DNA from: Pseudomonadota bacterium
GTDB taxonomy: Bacteria > Pseudomonadota > Gammaproteobacteria > Burkholderiales > Ferrovaceae
Assembly (NCBI GenBank): GCA_021832305.1
Contig: JAKBLB010000007.1
Coordinates: forward strand, 1-64,000
Direction of reading: 5' to 3'
Length of the DNA stretch: 64,000 nt
The translations under genes and the position numbers were made by a program. Under the pieces are notes generated by a model, which was not told where the DNA came from, made no database searches, and saw nothing but the letters and a program-made list of their open reading frames with translations. Positions 1 through 9,956 of this stretch are shown here, in pieces; the stretch's first letter is position 1, and each line of letters starts with the position of its first letter.

Positions 1-225
1 CGTAAGATAAAGACACTAAAAAAACCGGGATGTTCGGAAACGAATTCTGTTCGGGTGGGCGATCCCTTTACGCTGAAATTATAAAGCATAATTTGTGCCA
101 TATTGTTTCGACCCTTGTCTGGCTTAAAGAGTTCATGATTCGTGATGCATCGAGCAGAGAATATTCAGGGGTACATGCACCAAGCCAGTGCCCGAGCCGT
201 ACAAAAAATGGAGCAAGTTTCCAAG

Positions 226-873
226 ATGAACCCTTCGACCTGTCGATTCTGTATCGCCGCCCTGATGGGGCTCTCCGGGTTACTCATCGGCCTGGATCTT
301 CAGGCTGAAACGTTGGCGGAGGGGCTTGATCAGGAAACCCGGGCCTGGACCCAGGGCAGTTACGTTTTGCCGGAATCGGAGCGGGAGGCATTCTTTGCCC
401 GTTTGCAAAGTGAGGCTCAGGATCTGTCCCGGCATTATCCCGACCGGGCCGATCCCCTCATCTGGGAAGGCATCATTACCGCGACTCATGCCAAATATCA
501 AAACCCTTTCAGTGCGCTGGGGACCGTTCGACGCGCTCGGGATGTCCTCCTTCGAGCCGTGGCCATCGATCCTTCCGCCATGGATGGGTCCGGCCTGATC
601 ACGCTCGGCGCGCTCTACTTCAGGGTCCCGAAGTTTGGTTCCTTTGGAGATGACGACAAAGCGCGCAACTATCTTCAACAGGCATTGAAGGTGGATCCGG
701 ACAATATCGATGCGAACTTTTTCTATGGGAAATTTCTTCTGGATCAAGGGGATAAAGTCAATGCCCGGATTTATCTGGAAAAAGTGACGGGTATCCCGCC
801 TCGTCCCCAAAGTGTCGAGGCAGATCGGGCGCGCCAGGCGGAGGCTCGGGACCTGTTGTCCCAAGTGTTTTGA
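226..873 (+). CDS. Exported TPR-like protein
   Basis: Protein of about 215 residues with a hydrophobic N-terminal segment (residues 7-24) ending near LQA, which looks like a signal peptide, so a periplasmic location is likely. The middle and C-terminal parts resemble TPR helices (a segment with ARNYLQQALKVDPDNIDANF spacing), as in the TRAP-associated TatT-like family. I chose the ATG at 226 because GGAG lies 12 bases upstream and the signal peptide then starts cleanly; ATGs at 142 and 208 are in frame and cannot be excluded. It stands alone ahead of radC. TPR proteins mediate protein contacts, and no partner is indicated here. Confidence 0.65.
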   Translation: MNPSTCRFCIAALMGLSGLLIGLDLQAETLAEGLDQETRAWTQGSYVLPESEREAFFARLQSEAQDLSRHYPDRADPLIWEGIITATHAKYQNPFSALGTVRRARDVLLRAVAIDPSAMDGSGLITLGALYFRVPKFGSFGDDDKARNYLQQALKVDPDNIDANFFYGKFLLDQGDKVNARIYLEKVTGIPPRPQSVEADRARQAEARDLLSQVF

Positions 874-949
874 AGTCGACCAGGTTCGCGTTTTTTGCGC
901 GGAAGGTCGGGAAGGAGCAGGGCACAATGGGGTTTTCAGGGAGATGCCC

Positions 950-1513
950 ATGACCCCCGTGCAACATTGGACCAATGCCCAACTGCTGGCCTGTCTGTTC
1001 GGGACACGCGGCAATTATCGGGCCTGTGAAGAAACCCTGGAACCCCTGTTCAGCGAAATGGATGGAAAACTGCAACGCAAGGGACAAGCCTTGCGGGAAG
1101 TTCTGAGACGCTGGTTGGAGGAACGGTTGCGGCGCGGCGAGGTGATGGGTCAGCCTGCCGTGGTCAAGGATTATCTGCGCCTGATTTTCAAGGGGCAGGC
1201 CCACGAGTCCTTTTGGGTCCTGTACCTCGATGCCCAGCATCAGTTGATTCAGGCAGAAGAACTGTTTCGCGGGACCCTGACCCAGACGGCGGTGTATCCG
1301 CGCGAAGTTCTGAAGGGGGCCCTACGCCATAATGCGGCGGCCATTTTATTGTCCCACAACCACCCCTCGGGGCTGGCCCAACCCAGTACGGCGGATCGCC
1401 AACTGACAGAAGTTCTGAAGCGCGCCCTGACCCTGGTGGATATTCGGGTACTCGACCATTTTGTGGTGGCAGGGCCGGAACTGGTGAGCTTTGCCGAACA
1501 GGGATGGCTGTGA
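950..1513 (+). CDS. radC: RadC family JAB/MPN-domain protein
   Basis: 187 residues. The C-terminal half is the RadC JAMM-type domain: an upstream acidic residue, then the metal-site signature SHNHPSG followed by S-x2-D, ending in DHFVVAG and SFAEQGWL, all characteristic of RadC. The N-terminal helix-hairpin-helix part is short and diverged, with NAQLLACLFGT recognisable. The start at 950 follows AGGGAG at 938-943; an ATG at 944 is equally in frame. RadC proteins are widespread, but their role is unsettled and a direct repair function has been questioned. The gene runs convergently into the thioredoxin-like gene downstream. Confidence 0.9.
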   Translation: MTPVQHWTNAQLLACLFGTRGNYRACEETLEPLFSEMDGKLQRKGQALREVLRRWLEERLRRGEVMGQPAVVKDYLRLIFKGQAHESFWVLYLDAQHQLIQAEELFRGTLTQTAVYPREVLKGALRHNAAAILLSHNHPSGLAQPSTADRQLTEVLKRALTLVDIRVLDHFVVAGPELVSFAEQGWL

Positions 1514-1550
1514 ATGCCCATCGAGCCAACGATCCGTCAGATCCTGTTCT

Positions 1551-2081
1551 TCAGCGGGCCTGGGACGTCAGTTGCGTCAATTCCCGAGTGAGTTCGGTTT
1601 CCTCCAGTCGGCCCAGTTTGACCCAGACCACCTGATTCATGGAATCCAGCAGGACGGTCATGGGCAACCCCTGCTGGGCATTTCCCAGAGACTTGGTCAG
1701 GGAGAGGGTGTCGTCCCGGCCGATGAGGTCTGGATAGGGCAGGGGGTGTGTCTTGACGAAGGTCGTCACCGATTCCGGTGTGTCCATGGCAATCCCGACA
1801 AACTGTACGTTCCGGGCAGACCACCAGGGGTATAGTCGTATCAGCAGGGGCAGTTCATCACGACAGGGAGCGCACCAGGGAGCCCAGAAATTGATCAGGC
1901 GGTAGCGTTGGGGCCATTGCCCGAGGGACCGGGGGGTGCCTTGCAGGTCGGGCAGGATCAACTTGTCGAAGGTGGGTACCGGAGCGGGGGGCGGAGCAAT
2001 TTCCCTCCTGAAATGAAACCCGAAGGCCAGCAACAGGGCGGTGGCTGCGATCACCCCCACTTTCCACGACGTCCCATTCAT
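1551..2081 (-). CDS. TlpA/ResA-like membrane-anchored thiol-disulfide oxidoreductase
   Basis: 176 residues. An N-terminal membrane anchor (about residues 7-22) is followed by a periplasmic thioredoxin-fold domain of the TlpA/ResA/AhpC-TSA type. The active site is WCAPC (C70 and C73) and the cis-Pro loop is GLPMT. Such proteins reduce periplasmic disulfides, often in cytochrome c maturation or as general periplasmic reductants; no ccm genes are nearby, so the substrate is unknown. The start at 2081 is supported by GGAAAG eight bases upstream; a longer start at 2135 would place about 18 non-conserved residues before the anchor. Divergent from aceF. Confidence 0.85.
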   Translation of the reverse strand: MNGTSWKVGVIAATALLLAFGFHFRREIAPPPAPVPTFDKLILPDLQGTPRSLGQWPQRYRLINFWAPWCAPCRDELPLLIRLYPWWSARNVQFVGIAMDTPESVTTFVKTHPLPYPDLIGRDDTLSLTKSLGNAQQGLPMTVLLDSMNQVVWVKLGRLEETELTRELTQLTSQAR

Positions 2082-2206
2082 TTTTTTCTTTCCATTCTGC
2101 GCCCCAGGGGCTCGTGATAAAATCCTGCCACTCATCCGTCACTTTAGCAGAGTCAACCCTGACTTTCACCGTGGTCAGATTCAGATACTTTAGGAATGTA
2201 CAGGAT

Positions 2207-3511
2207 ATGGGAAAAGAGGTTAAAGTTCCGGACATTGGCGATTTCAGGAATGTCCCGATCATCGAGTTGCTGGTCAAGGAAGGGGATCTGCTGACGTTGG
2301 ATCAGCCGCTGATCACCCTGGAATCGGACAAGGCGACGCTGGAAGTTCCTGCCCCCGAAGCGGGAAGAGTGGAACGGGTGCTGGTCAAATTGGGCGAGCG
2401 GGTGTCTGAAGGTTCGCCCATTCTCATTCTGGCGGCACCGGGCGAAGAATCGGTCGCTTCCGTCCCGGAGCCGGCGGCAACGACACGCCCTGATCCGGTG
2501 ACCCTGCCAGTTGAAGAGAAGTTGGCGAGCGCGCCGGTGGCTGCTTCCCCTTTTTCCACGGTTCCTGTCTCTGCGCCCCGGTTGACGCCGGCCGGAGAAG
2601 AAGCGTTACGAACGGCGCATGCCAGTCCGACGGTGCGTCGTTTCGCACGCGAACTGGGGGTGGATTTGGGGCAGGTGCACGGCACTGGTCTCAACCAGAG
2701 AATTCTGCGCGAAGATATCCAGAACTTCGTCAAGGCCGCCCTCCAGTCTCCGCGTCCGCAGGACGGCGGGTGGGGGATGGGGGACCTGCCCGCCTGGCCC
2801 ATGGTGGATTTCGCCAAATATGGCCCGGTGGAGGCGCGCCCGCTCGGCCGGATCAAAAAGTTGTCCGGAGGATATCTGCATCGCAACTGGCTCATGATTC
2901 CGCACGTCACCAACCACGAGGAAGTGGACATTACGGAATTGGAAGAATTCCGTCAGGACCTGAATCACGAGGCGGGGTCGGAATTTCCCAGGATCACCCT
3001 GCTGACCCTGGTGCTCAAGGCTCTGGCGGCGGTGTTGCCCGGTTTTCCGGAATTCAATGCGTCCCTGCAAGGGGATACCTTGATTCTGAAGCAGTATATC
3101 CACCTGGGTTTTGCCGCAGACACCTCCTCAGGACTGATGGTCCCGGTAGTTCGTGACGTGCCGTCCAAGGGAATCCGTTCCATCGCCACCGAGGTGGCGG
3201 AATTGGCGGCCCGTGCCCGGGAAGGTCGGTTGGCTCCGGAAGAAATGCAGGGGGGAACGTTTTCCGTCTCCAGTCTGGGCGGGATTGGGGGGTCGTTTTT
3301 TACGCCCATCATCAATGCGCCGGAAGTGGCCATTCTGGGACTGGGGCGTGCGCTCCAGAAACCGGTCTGGCGTGCGGGGACCGTGGCGGGGCGCTGGTTG
3401 CTGCCTTTATCGCTGTCCTACGATCACCGGGTCATCGATGGCGCAGGCGCGGCGCGCTTCAATGAGGCCTTGCGTCAGATTCTGGCGGACATCCGCCGTA
3501 TTTTGGTTTAG
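2207..3511 (+). CDS. aceF: Pyruvate dehydrogenase E2, dihydrolipoamide acetyltransferase
   Basis: 434 residues with the standard E2 layout. There is one lipoyl domain (residues 4-76, lipoyl lysine K42 in ESDKAT), an Ala/Pro-rich linker, a peripheral-subunit-binding domain (about 138-174) and a C-terminal catalytic acyltransferase domain with the DHRVIDG active-site motif (H407, D411). It transfers acetyl groups from lipoate to CoA in the pyruvate dehydrogenase complex. The start at 2207 gives the conserved lipoyl N-terminus; TAGGA lies 11 bases upstream. lpd follows 18 bases later, clearly as an operon. No E1 gene (aceE) is adjacent, which is unusual. A 2-oxoglutarate or branched-chain E2 is less likely from the GDFRNVPIIE start. 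Confidence 0.9.
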   Translation: MGKEVKVPDIGDFRNVPIIELLVKEGDLLTLDQPLITLESDKATLEVPAPEAGRVERVLVKLGERVSEGSPILILAAPGEESVASVPEPAATTRPDPVTLPVEEKLASAPVAASPFSTVPVSAPRLTPAGEEALRTAHASPTVRRFARELGVDLGQVHGTGLNQRILREDIQNFVKAALQSPRPQDGGWGMGDLPAWPMVDFAKYGPVEARPLGRIKKLSGGYLHRNWLMIPHVTNHEEVDITELEEFRQDLNHEAGSEFPRITLLTLVLKALAAVLPGFPEFNASLQGDTLILKQYIHLGFAADTSSGLMVPVVRDVPSKGIRSIATEVAELAARAREGRLAPEEMQGGTFSVSSLGGIGGSFFTPIINAPEVAILGLGRALQKPVWRAGTVAGRWLLPLSLSYDHRVIDGAGAARFNEALRQILADIRRILV

Positions 3512-3529
3512 GTTGGGGTAGAGTAACGG

Positions 3530-4972
3530 ATGATGAGTCGAGCGGTGGAAACGGATTTCGAAGTGGTGGTGATAGGGGCTGGTCCTGGGGGGTATGCTGC
3601 GGCGTTTCGCAGTGCGGACCTGGGAAGACGTACCCTGCTGGTGGAACGTGCCGCGACCCTGGGGGGGGTTTGCCTGAATGTGGGCTGTATTCCTTCCAAG
3701 GCGCTCCTGCATGTGGCTGCCATCAAGGAAGCGGCCCTTGCCTTGGGTGCCCATGGCGTCCGCTTTGCGCCTCCGGAAGTGGATCTGGATGCTTTGCGTG
3801 CCTGGAAAGATCAGGTGGTGGAAAAATTGACGGGTGGACTGGTGCGCCTGGCCAAAGCGCGCAAAGTGGAGGTATGGCACGGAACGGCCCGTTTTATCCA
3901 CCCCCATACGTTGGAGGTACAGGATGAGGCAGGGGTACCCCGTTCGGTCCGGTTTCAGCAGGCTATCATCGCCACGGGGTCGGCGCCGGTAACCTTGCCC
4001 TTTCTGCCGCAGGACCCGCGCATTCTGGATTCCACCGGAGCACTGGCCCTGACTTCGGTGCCCGCCCGTTTACTGGTGGTCGGCGGGGGGATCATCGGTC
4101 TGGAAATGGCCACGGTCTATGCTTCCCTGGGATCCCGGATCGATGTGGTAGAAATGTCCGGAGGGTTGATGGGTGGGGCAGACCGGGATCTGGTCAAGGT
4201 CTGGGAGAAACATAATGCGCCTCGTTTGGGTGCGTTGCACCTGGACACCCGTGTGATGGCCGTGGAGGCTCGTCCCGATGCCCTGTGGGTCAAATGGGTG
4301 GATGCCCGGGGTCGGGAATGCGAGGCAGCGCCGTATGACGCGCTTCTGGTCGCGGTGGGACGTACACCCAACAGCCAGGGTCTGGGGTTGGACGCCCTGG
4401 GCGTGACGGTGGATGAACGAGGCTTCATTCCGGTGGATCGGCAACAACGGACGGTTCAGCCCCATGTTTTTGCCATTGGCGATGTGGTGGGGCAACCCAT
4501 GCTGGCCCATAAAGCCACCCATGAAGGGCATGTGGCCGCAGAAGTGGCCGCAGGCTTGCCGCGCGGACTGGATATTCGTCAGATTCCTGCGGTGGCTTAT
4601 ACCGATCCGGAAGTGGCCTGGACCGGCCTCACGGAAACCGAGGCCCAAGCCCGGGGGGTGTCCTATGGCAAGGCGGTCTTTCCCTGGGGCGCGAGCGGAC
4701 GGGCTTTGGCCAATGGGCGCGCGGAAGGCCTGACCAAGATCCTGTTTGACGAAACCACACACCGCGTGTTGGGGGGGGGCATCGTGGGCACGGCGGCGGG
4801 AGACCTGATCGGTGAATTGTCCCTGGCGGTAGAAATGGGCGCGGATGCCACCGACTTGGGGCGTACCATCCATCCTCATCCGACATTGGGGGAAACGGTG
4901 GGATTGGCGGCAGAATTGTATGAGGGAGTCTGTACCGATTTGCCTCCTCTTCGTCAAAGGACCCGCTCATGA
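3530..4972 (+). CDS. lpd: Dihydrolipoyl dehydrogenase (E3)
   Basis: 480 residues, class I flavoprotein disulfide reductase. It shows the FAD GxGxxG loop (GAGPGGY, residues 16-22), the redox disulfide CLNVGC (C48 and C53), an NAD-binding GGGIIGLE loop, the FAD motif AIGDVV and the C-terminal active-site dyad HPHPTLGE. It reoxidises dihydrolipoyl groups of E2 using NAD+. Two in-frame ATGs (3530 and 3533) are possible. The gene sits 18 bases after aceF and overlaps surE by four bases (ATGA), so surE and perhaps pcm are translationally linked to the E2/E3 genes. Confidence 0.95.
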   Translation: MMSRAVETDFEVVVIGAGPGGYAAAFRSADLGRRTLLVERAATLGGVCLNVGCIPSKALLHVAAIKEAALALGAHGVRFAPPEVDLDALRAWKDQVVEKLTGGLVRLAKARKVEVWHGTARFIHPHTLEVQDEAGVPRSVRFQQAIIATGSAPVTLPFLPQDPRILDSTGALALTSVPARLLVVGGGIIGLEMATVYASLGSRIDVVEMSGGLMGGADRDLVKVWEKHNAPRLGALHLDTRVMAVEARPDALWVKWVDARGRECEAAPYDALLVAVGRTPNSQGLGLDALGVTVDERGFIPVDRQQRTVQPHVFAIGDVVGQPMLAHKATHEGHVAAEVAAGLPRGLDIRQIPAVAYTDPEVAWTGLTETEAQARGVSYGKAVFPWGASGRALANGRAEGLTKILFDETTHRVLGGGIVGTAAGDLIGELSLAVEMGADATDLGRTIHPHPTLGETVGLAAELYEGVCTDLPPLRQRTRS

Positions 4973-5745
4973 GAATCCTGGTGAGCAATGATGATGGGTA
5001 CTTCTCCGAGGGGTTGGCGGCACTGGTAGACGCCCTGACCCCCTTGGGGGAAGTGACCGTCGTGGCGCCCGATATGGAACGCAGTGGGGCCAGCAATTCT
5101 CTGACGCTGGACCGTCCCTTGACCATGCGGCGGGCACCCAACGGGTTTTACCGGATCAACGGAACGCCCACGGATTGCGTCCATATGGCCGTGACCGGCT
5201 TGCTGAAATGGCAGCCGGACGTGGTGGTGTCCGGCGTCAATCACGGGGCCAACATGGGCGATGACACCCTCTATTCAGGAACCGTGGCGGCGGCGACCGA
5301 AGGATACCTGCTGGGGATACCCTCCCTGGCCATCTCCCTGGCTTATGGGGCAGAGGGGGGGACGCCCGAACGTGAACGGAGTCAATCCCTGTATTTTTCC
5401 ACGGCGGCCCGGGTGGCGGCCGACCTGGTGAAACGGTGGCAGTACCGTCCATTCCTGGGGCCCTCCCTGATCAATGTGAATGTGCCTGATCGACCCTATG
5501 AAGCCCTCGGTGGCCTGAAAGTGACGCGCCTGGGTCGGCGGCATAAGGCGGAACCGGTGATTCGGGCCACCAATCCGCGCGGAGAGACCGTCTATTGGGT
5601 GGGTCCGGCAGGTCCGGTGGCCGACGCAGGGGAGGGGACGGATTTTCATGCGGTGGCTGCGGGTTGGGTTTCGCTCACCCCCCTGCAGGTGGATCTGACC
5701 CATTATCCCCAAATGGATGCCTTGCGCTCATGGGTGTCTTCGTGA
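4969..5745 (+). CDS. surE: 5'/3'-nucleotidase SurE
   Basis: 258 residues, full length for the family. The metal site is intact: NDDG near residues 7-10, the SGASNS segment around residue 40 and [10 protein letters not shown] around residue 93. SurE is a metal-dependent phosphatase acting on nucleoside monophosphates and some polyphosphates. The start overlaps the lpd stop (ATGA) and the stop overlaps a GTG start of pcm, so lpd-surE-pcm look translationally coupled. The surE-pcm-nlpD order is widely conserved in proteobacteria. Confidence 0.95.
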   Translation: MRILVSNDDGYFSEGLAALVDALTPLGEVTVVAPDMERSGASNSLTLDRPLTMRRAPNGFYRINGTPTDCVHMAVTGLLKWQPDVVVSGVNHGANMGDDTLYSGTVAAATEGYLLGIPSLAISLAYGAEGGTPERERSQSLYFSTAARVAADLVKRWQYRPFLGPSLINVNVPDRPYEALGGLKVTRLGRRHKAEPVIRATNPRGETVYWVGPAGPVADAGEGTDFHAVAAGWVSLTPLQVDLTHYPQMDALRSWVSS

Positions 5746-6407
5746 AAAACACCTCAACGACCGTCCGGGGCAGCGGCATGACCTCGGAGCGTACCCGGGT
5801 GCGTATGGTGGAACGGTTGCGGGCGCAAGGGGTCCGGGACGAGGGCGTGCTGGCGGCGTTGGCCAGCGTCCCGCGCCACTTGTTCGTGGATGAGGCCTTG
5901 TCCAGTCGTGCCTATGAGGATTCAGCCCTGCCCATCGGTTTTGGTCAGACGATTTCTGCGCCCTATATGGTGGCGCGTATGGTGGAACTGATCTGTGCCG
6001 GGACCCTGCCTAAAAAAGTTCTGGAGGTGGGCACGGGGTGTGGGTATCAGGCCGCCGTCCTGGCCCGGTTGATTCCCGAAGTGTATTCGGTGGAACGGAT
6101 CGGGGCCCTGCTGGAAAAAACCCGGGCCCGTTTGTGGTCCCTGCGGATCCAGAATTTGCGTCTCAAACATACCGATGGTTTTCAGGGGCTACCGGAGGCT
6201 GCACCGTTTGACGCGATCATCGTGGCGGCTGCTGCCCCCCAGGTTCCTCCTGCGTTGGTGGAACAACTGGCCCCCGGTGGGCGGTTGATCATTCCGGTGG
6301 GGACCCATGCCCAACATCTGGTTCTGGTGGAGAAACTGGGGGGAGAGGTGCACGAAACCCTTCTCGATCCGGTGCGTTTCGTTCCTCTGCTGACCAATCT
6401 GAGTTAA
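5742..6407 (+). CDS. pcm: Protein-L-isoaspartate O-methyltransferase
   Basis: 221 residues from the GTG at 5742, which overlaps the surE stop codon (GTGA). In-frame ATGs at 5730 and 5778 are alternatives, and the conserved family sequence begins at [10 protein letters not shown]. The SAM-binding motif [11 protein letters not shown] (about residues 95-105) and the preceding [15 protein letters not shown] block, which contacts the isoaspartyl substrate, are diagnostic. The enzyme methylates L-isoaspartyl residues in damaged proteins so that they can be repaired. It is followed 18 bases later by the NlpD-like gene. Confidence 0.93.
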   Translation: MKNTSTTVRGSGMTSERTRVRMVERLRAQGVRDEGVLAALASVPRHLFVDEALSSRAYEDSALPIGFGQTISAPYMVARMVELICAGTLPKKVLEVGTGCGYQAAVLARLIPEVYSVERIGALLEKTRARLWSLRIQNLRLKHTDGFQGLPEAAPFDAIIVAAAAPQVPPALVEQLAPGGRLIIPVGTHAQHLVLVEKLGGEVHETLLDPVRFVPLLTNLS

Positions 6408-6425
6408 CCGCGCAAGGAGTTTACG

Positions 6426-7019
6426 ATGCCCCCATTTTATTGTAATACCCGGTTCTTCGCGCAACGCGGACTGGGCGTGCTGAGCATGATGGTGCTCTTT
6501 GGCCTGGCGGGATGCGCCACTGAAGTGCCTGCGCCCATCCAGGAATCCCATCCCCACGGATCGGCCCCCACACAGGTGGAGAAGTCGGGCGGAACCCCCG
6601 CTGCTCCTCATGAAATAGCGCATTCCGTGACGGTGGGCGGCACCGTTTGGGGTTGGCCCCTCGAACAGAAGGGCGGCAGTCCCAATGGCCTGGGCATCGA
6701 TATTTCGACTCGTCAGAACCAACCGGTATTGGCGGCGGCCGACGGGGTGGTCAGTTATGTGGGGGAGGGAATTTCCAGTTACGGCCTGATGGTGATCCTC
6801 AAACATCCCAATGATTATGTCAGTGTTTATGCCCATAACGGCAAGGTCGTGGTTCATCAGGGTCAGGTGGTGACGCGCGGACAGAAAATTGCCGAAACCG
6901 GAGTGAAAGGCAAGAAAGACAAGCCTTGGCATTTCGAGATCCGTCATGGGGGCAAGCCGCTCAATCCGCTGGCGTTCTATGGGGGTAAAACCACGGATTC
7001 TAAGACGCCGGTTCGATGA
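6426..7019 (+). CDS. nlpD: NlpD-like LytM (M23) lipoprotein
   Basis: 197 residues. The signal peptide ends in the lipobox LAGC (C30), so it is a lipoprotein, probably of the outer membrane. The C-terminal M23 domain (about residues 75-190) has GLGIDIS where active M23 enzymes carry a zinc-binding histidine, and later YAHN and HFEIR. The lost histidine matches NlpD and EnvC, which activate cell-division amidases rather than cutting peptidoglycan themselves. Unlike typical NlpD, I see no LysM domain between the lipobox and the LytM domain. The RBS is AAGGAG before 6426. The 3' end overlaps the convergent gene by 20 bases. Confidence 0.8.
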   Translation: MPPFYCNTRFFAQRGLGVLSMMVLFGLAGCATEVPAPIQESHPHGSAPTQVEKSGGTPAAPHEIAHSVTVGGTVWGWPLEQKGGSPNGLGIDISTRQNQPVLAAADGVVSYVGEGISSYGLMVILKHPNDYVSVYAHNGKVVVHQGQVVTRGQKIAETGVKGKKDKPWHFEIRHGGKPLNPLAFYGGKTTDSKTPVR

Positions 7020-7377
7020 TCAGGGCGGCGACCACGCGTCGCCCTTCACTGGCCAGGACGGCATAAGTGCGGCAAGCCGCTGCCGTGTCCATGACTTCCA
7101 GGCCGATGGCGCGTTCCAGCAGGGGACGCGTCAAACTCCAGTCCGGGAAACGGAAACGGGTCCCGCTTCCCAACAGAACCAGTTCGGGGTCATAGTCGAG
7201 CAGTTCGGCAAAATGTCGTTCTTCCAGCAGTTCCAGACGGGGAGCCCAGACCGGTTGCAGGCGTTCCGGGCTGAGAACCAGGCTTTCCGTGTACTTGACC
7301 TGATCGATCAGAACGAAACCGGGGCCGTGACCGGTCAACGTCAGGGGTGCATCCGCACGATGGTGCACGAGTTTCAT
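7000..7377 (-). CDS. Mth938-like domain protein
   Basis: 125 residues matching the Mth938/DUF498 fold family: an N-terminal strand-rich part, then DPELVLLGSG and RFPD, and the LERAIGLEVMDTAAACRTYAVLASEGR block typical of the family (human relative NDUFAF3). The molecular role in bacteria is unknown; family members often sit near protein-export or respiratory genes. Here it lies convergent to nlpD, with its last 20 bases overlapping the nlpD 3' end, and divergent from alaC, 72 bases away. Confidence 0.8.
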   Translation of the reverse strand: MKLVHHRADAPLTLTGHGPGFVLIDQVKYTESLVLSPERLQPVWAPRLELLEERHFAELLDYDPELVLLGSGTRFRFPDWSLTRPLLERAIGLEVMDTAAACRTYAVLASEGRRVVAALIIEPAS

Positions 7378-7449
7378 AGGAGGGTTTCATCAGAGTGACG
7401 GGTTGGGGTAAAATGATACCTTTTTCTCACCCATACACGCAACGTCATC

Positions 7450-8634
7450 ATGCCCGAATTCCCCCGTATCCAACGATTGCCTCCCTATGTATTCAACATC
7501 ACGGGAGAACTGAAGGCCGCCGCACGGCGCCGGGGCGAGGACATCGTCGACTTCGGGATGGGCAACCCGGATCAACCGACTCCGCAGCACATCGTGGACA
7601 AACTGGTGGAAGCAGCCCAGCGCAACGACACGCACGGCTATTCTTTGTCGAAAGGGATTCCGCGGGTACGCAAGGCCATTTGTCACTGGTATCGGCGTCG
7701 TTTTGGCGTGGAACTGGATCCGGAAACCGAGGCCATTTTTACCATCGGCTCCAAGGAAGGAATCGCGCACCTCATGCTGGCGGTTCTGGATACGGGAGAC
7801 ATGGTGCTGGTGCCCAATCCCAGTTATCCCATTCACATCTACGGACCTGTGATCGCAGGTGCCGACATCCGCCATGTCAGCATGACCCCCGGTGTGGACT
7901 TTTTCGAGGAACTGGAAGAAGGGTTGCGCGGCTCCTGGCCTCGTCCCAAGATGCTGATCCTCAATTTTCCCAGCAATCCCACGACCCAGTGCGTGGACCT
8001 GCCGTTCTTCGAACGGGTGGTGGCTTTGGCCAAGGAATATGGCATCTATGTGGTGCATGATCTGGCCTATGCGGACATCGTGTACGACGGCTATCAGGCG
8101 CCCTCCATCCTGCAGGTGCCTGGGGCCAAGGACGTGGCAGTGGAATTTTTCACCTTGTCCAAAAGTTACAGCATGGCGGGATGGCGGGTCGGCTTCATGG
8201 TGGGCAATCGGGATCTGGTGGCGGCTCTGGGGCGCATGAAAAGCTATCATGATTACGGTACCTTCACCCCCATTCAGGTGGCTTCCATCGTTGCGTTGGA
8301 AGGACCGCAGGACTGTGTGGAGACCATTCGCGCCACTTATCAGCGCCGACGCGATGTGATGGTGCAGGGGTTGCACAACATCGGCTGGAATGTAGCCAAT
8401 CCCAAGGCAACCATGTATGTCTGGGCGGAGATTCCCGAGTTCTATCGGAAATCGGGATCGCTGGAGTTTGCCAAGAAATTGCTTCAGGATGCGCATACGG
8501 CCGTGTCGCCTGGCGTTGGGTTCGGAGAGTTGGGGGATGGTCATGTACGGTTTTCCCTGATCGAGAATGAAGCACGTACCCGTCAGGCCATCCGGGGAAT
8601 TCGGGATATGTTTCGTAAGGACGGATTGTTATGA
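7450..8634 (+). CDS. alaC: Alanine/pyruvate aminotransferase, AlaC type
   Basis: 394 residues, fold-type I PLP aminotransferase. The PLP lysine is K238 in [10 protein letters not shown], and NFPSNPT (from about residue 172), DLAYAD and a C-terminal FSLIENEAR arginine motif fit the AlaC/YfdZ group. It interconverts glutamate/pyruvate and alanine/2-oxoglutarate. The stop overlaps the hom start (ATGA), so it heads an alaC-hom-thrC operon. This arrangement is common in betaproteobacteria and is one of the better taxonomic hints in the window. Confidence 0.88.
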   Translation: MPEFPRIQRLPPYVFNITGELKAAARRRGEDIVDFGMGNPDQPTPQHIVDKLVEAAQRNDTHGYSLSKGIPRVRKAICHWYRRRFGVELDPETEAIFTIGSKEGIAHLMLAVLDTGDMVLVPNPSYPIHIYGPVIAGADIRHVSMTPGVDFFEELEEGLRGSWPRPKMLILNFPSNPTTQCVDLPFFERVVALAKEYGIYVVHDLAYADIVYDGYQAPSILQVPGAKDVAVEFFTLSKSYSMAGWRVGFMVGNRDLVAALGRMKSYHDYGTFTPIQVASIVALEGPQDCVETIRATYQRRRDVMVQGLHNIGWNVANPKATMYVWAEIPEFYRKSGSLEFAKKLLQDAHTAVSPGVGFGELGDGHVRFSLIENEARTRQAIRGIRDMFRKDGLL

Positions 8635-9950
8635 CACCCATTCGAGTGGGATTGCTGGGCCTGGGGATTGTCGGGGGCGGGACCTGGAGTATTCTGGAAC
8701 GGAATCGTGAAGAAATTGCGCGCCGGGCGGGTCGGGAAATCGTGGTGACGCGCGCTGCCGTGCGTCCCCAGGATCTGGAACGGGCGGCCCTGAGGACCGG
8801 CGGGCGGATTCAACTGGGCACGGATCCGTTGCAGGTGGTGGAGGCCGGGGATGTGGACGTGGTGGTCGAACTCATGGGGGGGTACGAGCCCGCCAAGACC
8901 CTGGTGCTGCGTGCACTCGCGCTCGGCAAGCCGGTGGTGACTGCGAACAAGGCACTGCTTGCCCTGCATGGCAACGAGATTTTTGCATCAGCCTTGCAGC
9001 ATGGGGTGATGGTGGGGTTCGAGGCAGCGGTGGCGGGCGGTATTCCCATCATCAAGGCCCTGCGCGAAGGACTGACCGCCAACCGCATCCAGTGGTTGGC
9101 CGGGATCATCAATGGTACCAGCAATTTCATTCTGACCCAGATGCGCGACCAGGGCATGGGCTTTGCAGAAGCCTTGCAACAGGCTCAGGTCCTGGGCTAT
9201 GCCGAAGCCGATCCCACCTTCGACGTGGAGGGGGTGGATGCGGCGCATAAGTTGAGTTTGCTGGCAGCCATCGCGTTCGGAATTCCCGTTCAGTTCGAGC
9301 GTGCCCATGTGGAGGGGATCACGAAATTGACGGCAGAGGATATTCGCTATGCCGAGGAATTGGGGTATCGCATCAAGTTGCTGGGAATTGCCAAGCGCAC
9401 GGAGCAAGGCATCGAGTTGCGCGTACATCCGACCTTGATTCCCGAACGTCGTTTGATCGCCAATGTGGATGGCGTCATGAATGCCGTGCTGGTCCATGGG
9501 GATGCCGTGGGCTCCACCCTTTACTATGGGGCCGGCGCCGGTGCCGAGCCCACCGGTTCGGCGGTGGTGGCGGATCTGGTGGACATCGCACGCATGACTG
9601 GTTCCGATCCCGGCCATCGGGTGCCGCATCTGGCTTTTCAGCCCGACCAGGTGCGCGACGAGGTGGTGCTGCCGGTGGCCGAGATTGAAACGGCCTATTA
9701 CCTGCGCTTGCGTGCCACCGACCGGCCCGGTGTACTGGCCGAGGTCACGCGCATCCTGGCGCAGCAGAATATTTCCATCGAAGCCATGCTTCAGAAGGAA
9801 CCAGGGGCCGGGGAAGAGCGGGTGGATGTGATCATGTTGACGCATGTCACGCGGGAACGGGCGATCGATGCCGCCATCGCTGAAATCGAGGGCCTTGAAA
9901 GTATCTCTGCGCCCGTGGTGCGATTACGCCTCGAAACCCTTTCTTCCTGA
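8631..9950 (+). CDS. hom: Homoserine dehydrogenase
   Basis: 439 residues, monofunctional form with three parts: an N-terminal NAD(P)-binding domain ([11 protein letters not shown]), a central catalytic domain ([11 protein letters not shown] and [16 protein letters not shown]) and a C-terminal ACT domain from about residue 350 ([17 protein letters not shown]), which normally gives threonine feedback control. It reduces aspartate semialdehyde to homoserine. It overlaps alaC by four bases, and thrC follows after six bases, so the three genes form one operon for threonine and methionine precursors. Confidence 0.96.
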   Translation: MTPIRVGLLGLGIVGGGTWSILERNREEIARRAGREIVVTRAAVRPQDLERAALRTGGRIQLGTDPLQVVEAGDVDVVVELMGGYEPAKTLVLRALALGKPVVTANKALLALHGNEIFASALQHGVMVGFEAAVAGGIPIIKALREGLTANRIQWLAGIINGTSNFILTQMRDQGMGFAEALQQAQVLGYAEADPTFDVEGVDAAHKLSLLAAIAFGIPVQFERAHVEGITKLTAEDIRYAEELGYRIKLLGIAKRTEQGIELRVHPTLIPERRLIANVDGVMNAVLVHGDAVGSTLYYGAGAGAEPTGSAVVADLVDIARMTGSDPGHRVPHLAFQPDQVRDEVVLPVAEIETAYYLRLRATDRPGVLAEVTRILAQQNISIEAMLQKEPGAGEERVDVIMLTHVTRERAIDAAIAEIEGLESISAPVVRLRLETLSS

Positions 9951-9956
9951 TTTTTT

